Of a DNA stretch of 64,000 bases, positions 1 to 8,724 are shown piece by piece. The stretch is from Acidisoma sp. L85. GTDB lineage: Bacteria > Pseudomonadota > Alphaproteobacteria > Acetobacterales > Acetobacteraceae. The position numbers and the translations under genes are program-made. Under the pieces are notes generated by a model. It was not told where the DNA came from and ran no database searches. It was given only the letters and a program-made list of their open reading frames with translations. The stretch lies in contig NZ_LMUQ01000006.1 in assembly GCF_009765865.1 (NCBI RefSeq), positions 1 through 64,000 on the forward strand. Reading direction: 5' to 3'. Numbering within the stretch: position 1 is the first letter of the stretch; the number at the start of each line of letters is the position of its first letter.

Positions 1-199
1 GACGCTCGACGGGGTGGCGCTGGATCTCGCGGATCATCGCCTGGCCTTGGGTTTCCACGCGATCGAGCGGCAGGGCGGCGCCTGCTGGCGCTGGACGGAT
101 GGGCAGGCGCTGTTCGACTTCGGACCGAGCGAGGTCGAGCGCGTGGTGACAGTAACGGTCACCGTCATCGCGGCCGCACAGGACTGGGCCGTCGCGGCC
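1..199 (+). repeat. Inverted repeat copy A (Hint-gene tail)
   Basis: These 199 bases recur in reverse complement at 44791-44989 with mismatches at only four positions. Similarity ends at base 199, at the last codon before the stop. On the left it continues to the window edge, so the true repeat is probably longer. Confidence 0.85.
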
Positions 200-202
200 T
201 AG
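2..202 (+). CDS. C-terminal end of a Hint-domain protein (cut by window edge)
   Basis: The open frame runs in from the left edge and stops at TAG 200-202. It encodes the last 66 residues of a protein whose other copy, at 44788-45441 on the opposite strand, shows a recognisable Hint (hedgehog/intein-type) C-terminal region with the pattern YYHVEL..HD.LLAEG...E..LDTGNR. Such proteins are common in Acetobacteraceae and usually process or anchor large secreted proteins, but no function can be read from this tail. The first 199 bases match the other copy with only four mismatches, the last being base 199, and the sequences diverge at the stop codon (TAG here, TGA there). Whether the gene is whole cannot be judged, because its beginning lies outside the window. 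Confidence 0.55.
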   Translation, partial: TLDGVALDLADHRLALGFHAIERQGGACWRWTDGQALFDFGPSEVERVVTVTVTVIAAAQDWAVAA

Positions 203-582
203 CACCGCAGTTTGACTCACGTGTCATGCGTTATTTTTGAGCGGCAGCCTGATGAGCCCGTCGCCAGAGTGACCACGCGATGACGCTGGCGGATCGACGC
301 CTTGTCGAGAAAGACGCTGAGCGACACTCCCGATTTCCTGAAGCGACCACGGACGAGGCCGGGCGGTTTCTGGCTGCGCGAGGTTCTTTTTTTTGGAGGG
401 GGAATCGGCTTATTCGTCTGATGGCGGATGGCGGATGGCGGCCATTATCGCGAAGACAAGCATGACGAGCGAGCCATGGGGATGCCAGCCGTGCCAGGGT
501 CTGGAGGAGTGCTCGGCTTTTTCTATTGGGGCTTCGCGTGCCGCATCGCCGTCCCCCTAACCCGCAAGTCAGGGCCGTATGT
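203..582. other. Intergenic stretch without a supportable gene
   Basis: No reading frame here has a plausible start, ribosome site or recognisable protein. The only visible structure is a short tandem repeat, about three units of GATGGCG near 421-441, and a poly-T tract near 387-394. It looks like decayed DNA between the Hint-gene tail and the hydrolase pseudogene. Confidence 0.5.
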
Positions 583-1272
583 CTAACTCGGGGACACGAT
601 GCTCCTAACGCTATTGCCCGCAACAAAGGCGGCCAGGGTTGGCCGAAGTGTGCCCTGCTCTTTCAGGTGCCAGAACACGCCGTGGTCAGATGGAACCATT
701 ATGACATCGGTGTTGGGCATCTCGCCCAGCCGCTCTGCCACCGCAACGTCATAGGGATCTTTGTCGCCGAGAATTGCCTCGATGGCGGTTGTGCGATTCT
801 GCGCCAACATCTCGATCAGGGAGGGATAAGTAGGTTTTCTTGGCTGCATGTGTCTGAGGCTCATGGATCCTGGCTGCAATAACTCTATCTCAGGCACCGA
901 CGCCAAAACACGAGCATGGCCTACCGCCAATCCGGCCCCGATGGCCGCGAAGCCGCCCATCGAATGACCGAGGAACAAGAGCCGCCTCTAGGGTTCCTCA
1001 TCGCTGAGGCGTTTGCAGAAGTCGAGCAATTCCGAAAATGAGCCAGCGACCGAAGGGACGCCGGCCTGATACCAGTCGTTTCTGCCCGAATTTAAGAACA
1101 ATTTACTGCATCGAAGGCCGCTGAGATAATGGTAGTGCGACTTGATGCTCAGTGGCTGATTTATGTAGGCGAATATAATCAATAGGATATCGGAGCCGAT
1201 CTCATCTTCGTAGAAGCAATACTCAGAGTCGAAGTCAGATAATCGTATTTTATCTAAAATTTGTGTCGACAC
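583..1272 (-). pseudogene. Alpha/beta-hydrolase gene interrupted by an in-frame amber codon
   Basis: One continuous minus-strand frame of 229 codons is split by a single TAG at 988-990. The upstream part ends ...LSDEEP, then the stop, then RRLLFLGHSMGG in the same frame. GHSMGG is the nucleophile elbow of alpha/beta hydrolases (catalytic Ser), and an Asp/His pair near the C-terminus (VPSDHGVFWH) would complete the triad, so the enzyme would be whole without the stop. GTG at 1272 follows the purine-rich GAAAGAGAGACA and is the likely start. The 5' half is clearly more AT-rich than its neighbours, which suggests transfer. Substrate is unknown; an esterase or acyltransferase is most likely. A sequencing error at the TAG is an alternative to real inactivation. 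Confidence 0.65.
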
Positions 1273-1406
1273 TGTCTCTCTTTCGCGATCCGATGTGCGG
1301 TCATTTCTAGACCAATCACAGACCGTAACAACGCAATAATCTTGCGACAAGATTTTAATTTCCGCATCTACTGGGGCATCTTGCTTCCGGAGCCGCCTTC
1401 TCGAAA

Positions 1407-1446
1407 CCCTGCACGCAGGGAAACGGGTCACCTCTCTCTCAGGTGA
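1407..1446 (-). terminator. Two short hairpins downstream of the sugar ABC operon
   Basis: Hairpin one pairs CCCTGC (1407-1412) with GCAGGG (1415-1420). On the minus strand it is followed by TTTCG. Hairpin two pairs TCACCT (1428-1433) with AGGTGA (1441-1446) around a seven-base loop. They lie just past the last gene of the leftward ABC operon, where a terminator would be expected. The T-tract is short, so strength is uncertain. Confidence 0.35.
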
Positions 1447-1456
1447 ACATCCCGCT

Positions 1457-2419
1457 CTAGCGGCGCCACAGCCTGCGAACCGCGCCGGACAGGCCGAAGA
1501 TCGCAAGAGTCATGACCAATACCGACCCCGTTACGATCTCCTGCTCCTCCGGCGTCATGCCCGCCAGGCCGAAGGCGTTCTGGACGAAAGCCAGCACCAG
1601 TAGCCCGATGAGCACACCCGGCAGCGTTCCGGACCCACCGAAGATGTTGACGCCGCCGAGAACAACCGCCGTGATCACCGGCAGTTCGAGGCCCATGGCC
1701 GTATCGGAGCGTGCGCTGGCGAGATATGCGGTCAGCACTATCGCCGCCACCGCCGAGACAGCGCCGGAAGCGACGAAGACCCCGAGGATGGTTCGGCGCA
1801 CGTCGATCCCAGAATACCGCGCCGCCTCTCGATTATTGCCGATCGCGTAGATCGCGCGCCCCCAGCGGGTCACATGCAAGAAAATCGCGAATGCGCCGAA
1901 CAAGGCGAGAAAGAGTAGGCTGCTCCAGGGGACTGGGCCGTTGCCGATGGTTCCGAAGCCGAGCGATTGATACCAGTCCGGGAAGCTGCTGACCCCGCGT
2001 TCCTTGAGCATGATCTGCGCGATCCCGCGATAGAGCGCGAGCGTTCCGATGGTGACGACCAAGGATGGCAGCCCGAAACCGACGATGATCAGGCCATTGA
2101 CGAGACCGGCCAGCGTGCCGACCAGGAGGCCCACCACCATGGCAAGCTCCACCGAAAACTTGTGCTCCAGGCAGACGGCCATGCTGGTGGCGCAAAGTCC
2201 GACGATGGATCCGACCGAGATGTCGATTTCACCGGTGACAATGACCAGCGTCATCGGCAGCGCCACAATGGCGACCGGCGTTATGCTCGCCAGCGCGATC
2301 GAGATATTCGATGACGTGGCAAAATACCGGGAAACATGCGTACCTAAAATAAGGGTCGCGCATAAAACCAGCAGGAGGAACGTTTCCCATCGCACGAAAA
2401 GCCTGAGTGGGAAGCTCAC
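1457..2419 (-). CDS. Sugar-type ABC transporter permease 2
   Basis: A 320-residue inner-membrane permease of the RbsC/RhaQ (BPD_transp_2) family with about eight to ten hydrophobic segments. The family signature lies near residues 210-280, including VVLGGVNIFGGSGT. It forms the channel with the second permease (2433-3476) and would be powered by the ATPase at 3473-4993. The start is GTG at 2419, 13 bases after the previous stop, so it is translated as the last gene of a four-gene operon. The substrate is probably a monosaccharide or polyol. The presence of two different permeases is the arrangement of rhamnose (RhaPQ) and autoinducer-2 (LsrCD) importers, but sequence alone does not settle the substrate. 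Confidence 0.85.
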   Translation of the reverse strand: MSFPLRLFVRWETFLLLVLCATLILGTHVSRYFATSSNISIALASITPVAIVALPMTLVIVTGEIDISVGSIVGLCATSMAVCLEHKFSVELAMVVGLLVGTLAGLVNGLIIVGFGLPSLVVTIGTLALYRGIAQIMLKERGVSSFPDWYQSLGFGTIGNGPVPWSSLLFLALFGAFAIFLHVTRWGRAIYAIGNNREAARYSGIDVRRTILGVFVASGAVSAVAAIVLTAYLASARSDTAMGLELPVITAVVLGGVNIFGGSGTLPGVLIGLLVLAFVQNAFGLAGMTPEEQEIVTGSVLVMTLAIFGLSGAVRRLWRR

Positions 2420-2432
2420 GACCTCACCCCCG

Positions 2433-3476
2433 TCATGATCGCGACCGGGCCAGCCGGGACCGGCGTTCGCTTCGCTCCGCCCGGCGGGCCAGCCGGCTGT
2501 AGAAGATCACCGTTCCCAGGATCGCCGCGCCGATAATGGCTTGCAGCCAGAATTGGCTGACACCGATCAGCTGCACTCCATTTTGCAGCACCGCGAAGAT
2601 GATCGAGCCGAGCGCCGCCCCAAAGACCGAGCCGCTGCCGCCGAAGATGCTCACGCCACCGACGACCGCCGAAGAAATCGTCTGAAGTTGCAAATCCGGG
2701 GCGATCACCGCATCCACCGTTCCGAAACGCGCGCCCCAGAGCACGCCGACAAGACCGCAGAGCACACCGGACAGAATAAAGACGCCCGCGATGTGCCGCC
2801 GAACGGCGATGCCGGCGAAACGGGCGCCCTCCGGATTGCTGCCGAGGGCGTAGAGGTTGCGGCCAAACCTGGTGAAGCGCGCCATCCATCCCAGGGCGCA
2901 GGTCAAGCCAATAGCGAGCCATACGAGCAGCGACAGGCCAAGGATATGGATCTCGGCGATATGGCCGTAGCTGTCGGGGAGCACGGTGGCGGAGATCTGG
3001 CGCCCTCCGGCCAGCGCTATGATGCCACCGCGATAGATCGCCAGGGTTCCGAGCGTCGCGACGATCGCCGGGATGCGCAGCCCCGCGACCAGCAGCGCGT
3101 TGCCGGCTCCTAGCAGGCCGCCGACCACGCAGCCGATCAGCGCCACCCAGAGGATGGAAGCATGCGGGTGGACAGATAGCCAGTCGGCGGAGACGAAGGC
3201 ACCCGTGGCGACCATGGCGCCGACGGACAGGTCGATCTGCCGGGCGATGATGATGAGCGCCTGCCCTAGTGCGACGATGCAGACGAGCGTCGCGGAGAGG
3301 GCGACCTGTTCGAGGTTGGCGCTTTCCAGAAAGCGCGGCTCGCGCAGGGTGACCGCGGCGCAGATGATGGCAAGCGCGAAAATCAACGCCAGCTCCCTGA
3401 CACGCAGCAACCGCGCAAGAACTCCGCCCTGGCGCGAGCGCGCAAGCCGACCCGGCCCGGATCCGATGCCGGTCAC
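2433..3476 (-). CDS. Sugar-type ABC transporter permease 1
   Basis: A 347-residue polytopic membrane protein of the RbsC/RhaP family and paralogous to the next gene. It has the family motif VVGGVSIFGGSGSVFG near residues 270-290. The GTG start at 3476 overlaps the stop of the ATPase gene as GTGA, a sign of translational coupling. The C-terminus is Arg-rich and cytoplasmic. Together with the 1457-2419 product it should form a heterodimeric translocation pore in the inner membrane. Confidence 0.85.
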   Translation of the reverse strand: MTGIGSGPGRLARSRQGGVLARLLRVRELALIFALAIICAAVTLREPRFLESANLEQVALSATLVCIVALGQALIIIARQIDLSVGAMVATGAFVSADWLSVHPHASILWVALIGCVVGGLLGAGNALLVAGLRIPAIVATLGTLAIYRGGIIALAGGRQISATVLPDSYGHIAEIHILGLSLLVWLAIGLTCALGWMARFTRFGRNLYALGSNPEGARFAGIAVRRHIAGVFILSGVLCGLVGVLWGARFGTVDAVIAPDLQLQTISSAVVGGVSIFGGSGSVFGAALGSIIFAVLQNGVQLIGVSQFWLQAIIGAAILGTVIFYSRLARRAERSERRSRLARSRS

Positions 3477-4993
3477 GCAGCACGCGGCGGCTGAGCGTCC
3501 GATGAACGTGGCGCGTGGGCCGCAGCGAGGAGCAGCGCCTCGCGGTCGAAAGCACCGCGCCTGGATTCCATGGCGATGCGACCGTTGCGGAAGACGAGGA
3601 TGCGGTCGGCCATTCCCATCAGTTCCTCAGCGTCATCGCTAATCATGATGATCGATAGGCCCTCCGTCGCCAGCTGCGAGATGACGCGATGGATTTCCGA
3701 CTTGGCCCCGACGTCGATGCCACGGGTTGGTTGATCGAGGATGAGAAGACGCGGACCCGGAATCAGCCACTTCGCCAATAGGACTTTTTGCTGGTTGCCA
3801 CCGGAAAGCGTGCCGGTTACCTGCTCGATCCCGGTCGCCACGACTCGCATCCGCGCGGAATAGTCGGTAGCAATCTTTTTCTCTTCGTCGCGACGCATCA
3901 AGCCGAAATGGCCGCAGAGCCGTCGCAGCACGGGCAAAGTCTCGTTGGCGCGGTTGGTGAAGGGAAGCACGAGGCCCTGATTGTGCCGGTCTTCAGGCAC
4001 GAGCGAAATACCCAGTCGCATGGCGTCTCGCGGCGAGTGGGGTCTGACGGACGCGCCGGCAATCTCTATTTCGCCTTCGTCTGGCCGAACGATGCCAAAC
4101 AGCATGCTCGCAACCTCGGAACGGCCTGCACCGACAAGGCCGAAGAAGCCGAGGATCTCGCCGGCGCATACTTCGAAATTCACATCTTCGACGAAGCCAG
4201 CGCCGGAGAGTCCGCGAACCCCGATGACGGGCGCGCCGATTTTCGCCTGCTGCTTGGGAAAGAACGCCTCGAGCCTGGTTCCGATCATGGCGCGGACGAT
4301 CAATTCCGGCGTGAACTCCTCCACCGGTGCCGTAATGACGTGCCGGCCGGAGCGAAGCACCGTCACGTCATCGCTGAAGCCTAGGATTTCGTCTATGAAA
4401 TGCGTGATGAAAAGTATCGCGACGCCTTCCACCTTCAACCTGCCGACCAACTCAAACAGACGGTCCACTTCACGACGAGAGAGTGCAGAAGTTGGTTCGT
4501 CCAGGACCAGCACGCGTGCGTTGATTGAGAGTGCCCTGGCAATCTCGATGGCCTGGCGTTCCGCGACACCGAGAGCCTTTACGGGTGTCAGAACATCGAG
4601 AGCGACGCCGAGACGCAGGAGCAACTCATTCGCGCGGCTGATCATGCCGGGCCAATCGATTCGCCCCATCCGGCGCGGCTGCCTCCCGATGAACACGTTT
4701 TCCGCAACGGAGAGATCCGGAAACAACGCAGGATGCTGATGGACGACGGCAATGCCTTGGCGTTGGCTGTCGGCGGCGCCGAGCATTTTGATGGGCACGC
4801 CATCCTTCAGAATCTGTCCGGCGTCAGGCTGGTGAATGCCGCCCAGCATCTTGACCAAGGTGCTTTTGCCGGCACCGTTCTCGCCTGCCAAGGCGTGAAC
4901 CCGTCCTGCGTCTAGCGTGAGATCGACGCCGCCGAGCACCTCGATCGCGCCGAAGCGCTTCGTGACTCCGTGCAGTTCCACAACAGGAGGCAT
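3473..4993 (-). CDS. Sugar ABC transporter ATP-binding protein (RbsA/MglA type)
   Basis: A 506-residue tandem ABC ATPase. The N-terminal half has a full Walker A (GENGAGKSTL, about residues 39-48) and Walker B (VLVLDEPTSAL). The C-terminal half has the degenerate Walker A typical of this family (FGLVGAGRSE) and a second signature, LSGGNQQK, followed by LLILDQPTRGID. This two-domain layout is diagnostic of monosaccharide importers of the RbsA/RhaT/LsrA class. The start is ATG 4993, about 114 bases after the binding-protein gene. The gap is long enough for an attenuating structure that keeps the binding protein in excess, but none was identified. Confidence 0.9.
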   Translation of the reverse strand: MPPVVELHGVTKRFGAIEVLGGVDLTLDAGRVHALAGENGAGKSTLVKMLGGIHQPDAGQILKDGVPIKMLGAADSQRQGIAVVHQHPALFPDLSVAENVFIGRQPRRMGRIDWPGMISRANELLLRLGVALDVLTPVKALGVAERQAIEIARALSINARVLVLDEPTSALSRREVDRLFELVGRLKVEGVAILFITHFIDEILGFSDDVTVLRSGRHVITAPVEEFTPELIVRAMIGTRLEAFFPKQQAKIGAPVIGVRGLSGAGFVEDVNFEVCAGEILGFFGLVGAGRSEVASMLFGIVRPDEGEIEIAGASVRPHSPRDAMRLGISLVPEDRHNQGLVLPFTNRANETLPVLRRLCGHFGLMRRDEEKKIATDYSARMRVVATGIEQVTGTLSGGNQQKVLLAKWLIPGPRLLILDQPTRGIDVGAKSEIHRVISQLATEGLSIIMISDDAEELMGMADRILVFRNGRIAMESRRGAFDREALLLAAAHAPRSSDAQPPRAA

Positions 4994-5107
4994 CTAGCCG
5001 CCCCTAACAGCAAAATACCCGGGAGCCACGTTGCCGCGCGCCCCGGGCAGCGTCGATGACATCAAGATCCGACGGGACACGTGCTCGCCGCGATTCTTCG
5101 CGAGCCC

Positions 5108-6127
5108 TCAGAAGTTGAAGTCCTTGTAGTTTTCGGCGGTGAATTGCACAGGCTCGCCGGTGACAATTTGTCCGTTAGCACCAATCACGTATTTCCCGGG
5201 CCACTTGCCCTGAGTGATCGTGATGGACTCGCCGGGCTTGCCCTGGATCTTGCCGTCAACCAGAGCTTTCGCAGCGTAATAGGTCACGTAGCCGAGCTTG
5301 ATCGGGTTCCACAGATAGAAACCGTCGATCGTGCCGTCGAGCATGTATTTAGCTGTGATACTCGGGACACAATTGCCGGACACCTTGATCGCGCCATGGC
5401 CTTTGTTGACCGATTCAAGCGCCCGCGCGACAGCGGGAAGGCCCGGACAGGTCGGCGCGAAGATGCCGGCGAGATGCGGATATTTCGTGGTCAGCGCCAC
5501 AGTGGCGTCGAAGGCTTTCTGCTCATTGTCGTAGCCGTAGACAGTATCGACGACCGTCAGGCCCTTATATTTGCTGATCTCGTCCTTGAACGCGGCAATC
5601 CAGAGATTTTGGTTCGCGGCAGTCGGCTGGGCGGAGACGATGGCAACCTGGCCCTGCGGATTTGGTCCGAGGGATTTGATCAGCAGGACGGCGCCGAAGC
5701 GGCCGATGGCATCGCTGGTCGCCTGGTTGACGAAGAAGGGGCGCCCGCCCGAGGAATCCGCATCGAAGGTGAGAACCTTGGCGCCGAGCCGCTCGGCACG
5801 CTTCATCGCGGGAACGACGGCATCCGGATCGCTGGGCGCCACAGCGATCGCCGGGATGTGGCGATCGGCAAGGTTGTTGATGATATCGACCTGGGCTTGC
5901 GCGCTCGATTCCGTCGGGCCGTAATTCTTCACACTGCCGCCGATTTCCTTGGCGGCGATCTCGGCGCCAGCCAAAGTCGCCTTGTAATATGGATTTGTGC
6001 TGGACTTGATCACCATGGCGAGCTGGAAGTCGTCCGCTTGCGCTTTAGGCGACAGCAGCCAGGCCGGGAGCAACGCCGCGGCGGTTGCTGCACCGATGAT
6101 CAGGGCTCGAATAGCTTTGCTGGCCAT
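5108..6127 (-). CDS. Periplasmic sugar-binding protein of the ABC importer
   Basis: A 339-residue substrate-binding protein of the Peripla_BP_4 (RbsB/RhaS/LsrB) family. A Sec signal peptide spans about residues 1-32 and ends PKAQA-D. The mature part begins with FQLAMVIKSSTNPYY, the hinge-flanking start typical of the family, and contains AVAPSDPDAV and LTFDADS, both sugar-contact regions in homologues. ATG 6127 is preceded by AAAGGGAAACG. It is the first gene of the leftward operon and diverges from an aldo/keto reductase across a region with two LacI-type boxes. The ligand is not determinable; a deoxysugar, pentose or polyol is likely given the reductase partner. Confidence 0.88.
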   Translation of the reverse strand: MASKAIRALIIGAATAAALLPAWLLSPKAQADDFQLAMVIKSSTNPYYKATLAGAEIAAKEIGGSVKNYGPTESSAQAQVDIINNLADRHIPAIAVAPSDPDAVVPAMKRAERLGAKVLTFDADSSGGRPFFVNQATSDAIGRFGAVLLIKSLGPNPQGQVAIVSAQPTAANQNLWIAAFKDEISKYKGLTVVDTVYGYDNEQKAFDATVALTTKYPHLAGIFAPTCPGLPAVARALESVNKGHGAIKVSGNCVPSITAKYMLDGTIDGFYLWNPIKLGYVTYYAAKALVDGKIQGKPGESITITQGKWPGKYVIGANGQIVTGEPVQFTAENYKDFNF

Positions 6128-6285
6128 CAAACGTTTCCCTTTATTCTTTGTTTTGTCAGACCCGTCCGTACTGCTCGCAGGCTTATAGTGTCACGCTGCT
6201 CGCGCGTCCCAGACGACCTGCATCTACCCTCCGACGATCGGGGTGCGCAGGAATTTGCTCTCCGCAGTCCCGGTTCATCAATGCA

Positions 6286-6298
6286 TGTTATCGATATC
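6286..6298. promoter_or_regulatory. Putative LacI-family operator, box 1
   Basis: TGTTATCGATATC, centred on the perfect palindrome TATCGATA (6289-6296) with the central CG step typical of LacI/GalR operators. An identical 13-base box lies exactly 90 bases to the right. Box 1 is about 160 bases from the binding-protein start and probably covers the leftward promoter. Confidence 0.6.
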
Positions 6299-6375
6299 TT
6301 ATCAAGAGGCGAGGAAGGTCCGCACGGGTTCCCCTGGCGTTAACCGATCCGCCATTGTTGACCGGCTCGCAAATC

Positions 6376-6388
6376 TGTTATCGATATC
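6376..6388. promoter_or_regulatory. Putative LacI-family operator, box 2
   Basis: A second exact copy of TGTTATCGATATC, about 50 bases before the reductase start and so positioned to block the rightward promoter. The 90-base spacing between boxes is roughly 8.5 helical turns and could allow looping. The likely ligand-responsive repressor is the LacI-family protein encoded at 7474-8511. Confidence 0.6.
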
Positions 6389-6439
6389 AAGGGATGCGTG
6401 ACGAATCGCTCACGCTGCGATCATTCTGGAGGGCGACAC

Positions 6440-7429
6440 ATGCGGACAAGGGAATTCGGTCGTACCGACCAACAGGTCAGCGAAATCGGTTTCGGTTCCT
6501 GGGGCATCGGCGGCGGCCAATGGGTTGACGTCGAAGACGGTGAGGCGCTCGGCGCATTGCATGCGGCGCTCGACCTCGGCGTCACCTTCATCGATACCGC
6601 AGATGTCTATGGCGACGGCCGGTCCGAGAAGCTGATCGCGCAGGTCTTGAGAGAACGCGGCGGGCCGCGCCCCTTCGTTGCCACCAAGGCCGGCAAACGC
6701 CTGCCCGCGCAGGAGGTGGCCGGTTATACGCCCGAGAATTTGCGGATCTGGATTGAGCGGAGCCTGCAAAACCTCGAGGCCGAGACGCTGGATCTGGTGC
6801 AACTCCACTGCCCGCCCACCGACCTATTTTATCATCCGGAGGTCTTCGCTGCCCTCGATGACCTGGTGAAGGACGGCAAGATTCGAAACTACGGCGTCAG
6901 CGTCGAGAAGATCGAGGAGGCCATCAAGGCGATCGAATATCCCAACGTCGCCAGCGTGCAGATCATCTTCAACATTCTGCGGCAGCGACCCGCCGAATTG
7001 TTTTTCGAGCTGGCAAGAAAGAAGAAAGTCGCGGTCATCGCCCGCGTGCCGCTTGCGAGCGGGTTGCTGTCGGGCAAATTCAATAGCCAGTCCCGCTTCG
7101 ATCCCGCCGATCACCGCAACTTCAACCGCGATGGCCAGGCCTTCGACGTGGGTGAGACCTTCTCGGGCGTTCCGTTTGAGAAAGGCTTGGAGATCGTCGA
7201 GCGGATCCGCCCGCTGGTCGGTGACAAGGCCACGATGGCGCAGTTTGCACTGCGCTGGATCCTCATGCACGAGGCAGTCACGGTCGTGATCCCCGGCGCG
7301 CGGACTGTCGCCCAGTCACGCGGCAATGCCGAAGCCGACGATCTGCCGCCTCTATCGCCGGAGATCATGGCGGAGCTGAAGGCGATCTACGATCACGACG
7401 TGAAGCCTTATGTACACCAACGCTGGTAG
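6440..7429 (+). CDS. Aldo/keto reductase
   Basis: A 329-residue NADPH-dependent aldo/keto reductase of the YajO/general-stress Gsp69 type. The catalytic Asp, Tyr, Lys and His appear in order in FIDTADVYGDGRSE, ATKAGKR and LVQLHCPP, and the C-terminal cofactor loop is seen in VIPGARTVAQSRGNAEA. ATG 6440 has GGAGG nine bases upstream and matches the usual MRTREFGRTD-like family start, so it is preferred over the in-frame GTG at 6398. Divergence from a sugar ABC operon and the LacI regulator immediately downstream suggest that it reduces or oxidises the imported sugar. The exact substrate is unknown. Confidence 0.88.
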   Translation: MRTREFGRTDQQVSEIGFGSWGIGGGQWVDVEDGEALGALHAALDLGVTFIDTADVYGDGRSEKLIAQVLRERGGPRPFVATKAGKRLPAQEVAGYTPENLRIWIERSLQNLEAETLDLVQLHCPPTDLFYHPEVFAALDDLVKDGKIRNYGVSVEKIEEAIKAIEYPNVASVQIIFNILRQRPAELFFELARKKKVAVIARVPLASGLLSGKFNSQSRFDPADHRNFNRDGQAFDVGETFSGVPFEKGLEIVERIRPLVGDKATMAQFALRWILMHEAVTVVIPGARTVAQSRGNAEADDLPPLSPEIMAELKAIYDHDVKPYVHQRW

Positions 7430-7473
7430 AAGCACCGGCCGCCCCTGCTTTCGTTACGGGCGGACTGGCTAGG

Positions 7474-8511
7474 ATGCATCCGGCGGGCAAGCCGCGCCGG
7501 TCTCAGCCGACCATGGCCGACGTGGCCGAGCGCGCCGGGGTCTCGACCATGACCGTGTCTCGCGCCTTGCGAAAGGGCGGCTCGATCGCGGCGGAGACCC
7601 AGCGCCGGATTATCGCCGCTGTCGATGAGCTTGGATATGTTCTCGATCAAACAGCCGGAACGCTGTCGTCGAAGCGATCTGGCTTCATTGCCGCTTTGAT
7701 TCCCTCAATCAACAACTCGAATTTCTCTGATACGGCGCGTGGCGTCACCGAGGCTGTCGAGGGGAGGGATTTGCAGCTTCTCCTCGGCTACACCGACTAT
7801 CTGGTGCAGAAGGAGGAAAGGCTCGTGGAGTCTATGCTCCGGCGCCGGCCCGAGGGAATCATCGTCACGGGTGGTCGCCATACCGAACGCACGCGACGCC
7901 TGCTGCTCGATGCTGACATTCCAGTCGTCGAGACCTGGGACATACCGGCCGATCCCGTCGGACATGTCGTCGGCTTCTCCAATGCGGATGCGGCGGGCAA
8001 GCTGGTGCATGATCTGCACGCCCGCGGCTATCGCAATATCGGCTTCATCGGAGGCAGCAGCAATCGCGACACGCGTGGCGCCGACCGCCGCCTTGGCTAT
8101 ACACGCGCGATCGCCGAGCTTGGGCTGCCGCGCAGCCGCGTCATTTCCTTCGGCAAGCCCCCGATCTCGATGGAGCAAGGCGGGCAAGCAATCGTGCATC
8201 TCATCTCGCAATGGCCTGATGTCGATGCGGCCGTCTGCGTTTCAGACCTCTCGGCGTTTGGCGCCGTCATGGAATGTCACCGGCGAGGATGGTCCGTACC
8301 GGGACGGATCGGCATCGCGGGATTCGGCGACTTCGAGGTTTCGCGCTGCTGCCACCCGCGGATCACCACGGTCTCCATCGACGGTTTCGGCATCGGCCAT
8401 GCCGCAGCCGAGCTGCTTCTCAGAGCCATCGAAGGCCGGCGCAGGCAGACACCCATAGCACCGGAAGTCATGCTCGTGCCGTTTCACGTCATTCAGCGCG
8501 AGAGCACATGA
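7474..8511 (+). CDS. LacI/GalR-family transcriptional regulator
   Basis: A 345-residue regulator. The N-terminal helix-turn-helix is MADVAERAGVSTMTVSRAL (about residues 14-32), followed by the hinge helix region QTAGTLSSKRSG and a periplasmic-binding-protein-like effector domain to the end. It is closest in pattern to gluconate-type GntR members of the LacI family (SNFSDTARGVTEAVE). It sits 44 bases after the reductase, in the same direction. The two TATCGATA-centred boxes upstream of the reductase are the natural operators. The start could also be ATG 7513, but the basic N-terminal tail is common in the family. Confidence 0.88.
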   Translation: MHPAGKPRRSQPTMADVAERAGVSTMTVSRALRKGGSIAAETQRRIIAAVDELGYVLDQTAGTLSSKRSGFIAALIPSINNSNFSDTARGVTEAVEGRDLQLLLGYTDYLVQKEERLVESMLRRRPEGIIVTGGRHTERTRRLLLDADIPVVETWDIPADPVGHVVGFSNADAAGKLVHDLHARGYRNIGFIGGSSNRDTRGADRRLGYTRAIAELGLPRSRVISFGKPPISMEQGGQAIVHLISQWPDVDAAVCVSDLSAFGAVMECHRRGWSVPGRIGIAGFGDFEVSRCCHPRITTVSIDGFGIGHAAAELLLRAIEGRRRQTPIAPEVMLVPFHVIQREST

Positions 8512-8724
8512 TTTCCCTCTCAACACTCAGAACAGCAATCGAGAAGACGCCCTTTGAGCCATGCGAGACAGCATAAGCTGGAACATGTCTCGCTCGAGAC
8601 CAACCGTCACGGTAGCCTGCCGATAGCGCTCCGCAAGCAGCCTCCATATTGACCTGGGGAACGACTACATCGAAGCTGGCTTCTGGAACCGGAATTGCGA
8701 ATCCAATCGACTGGAGCGCCTGTG

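Noticed and set aside
280-465. 61-codon ORF near the left end
   Set aside because: It contains a GATGGCG tandem repeat and has no ribosome site or known pattern.
2416-3555. Open frame of 379 codons on the minus strand overlapping the first sugar permease
   Set aside because: Arg/Ala-rich out-of-frame reading of the permease gene, with no membrane helices or family motifs.
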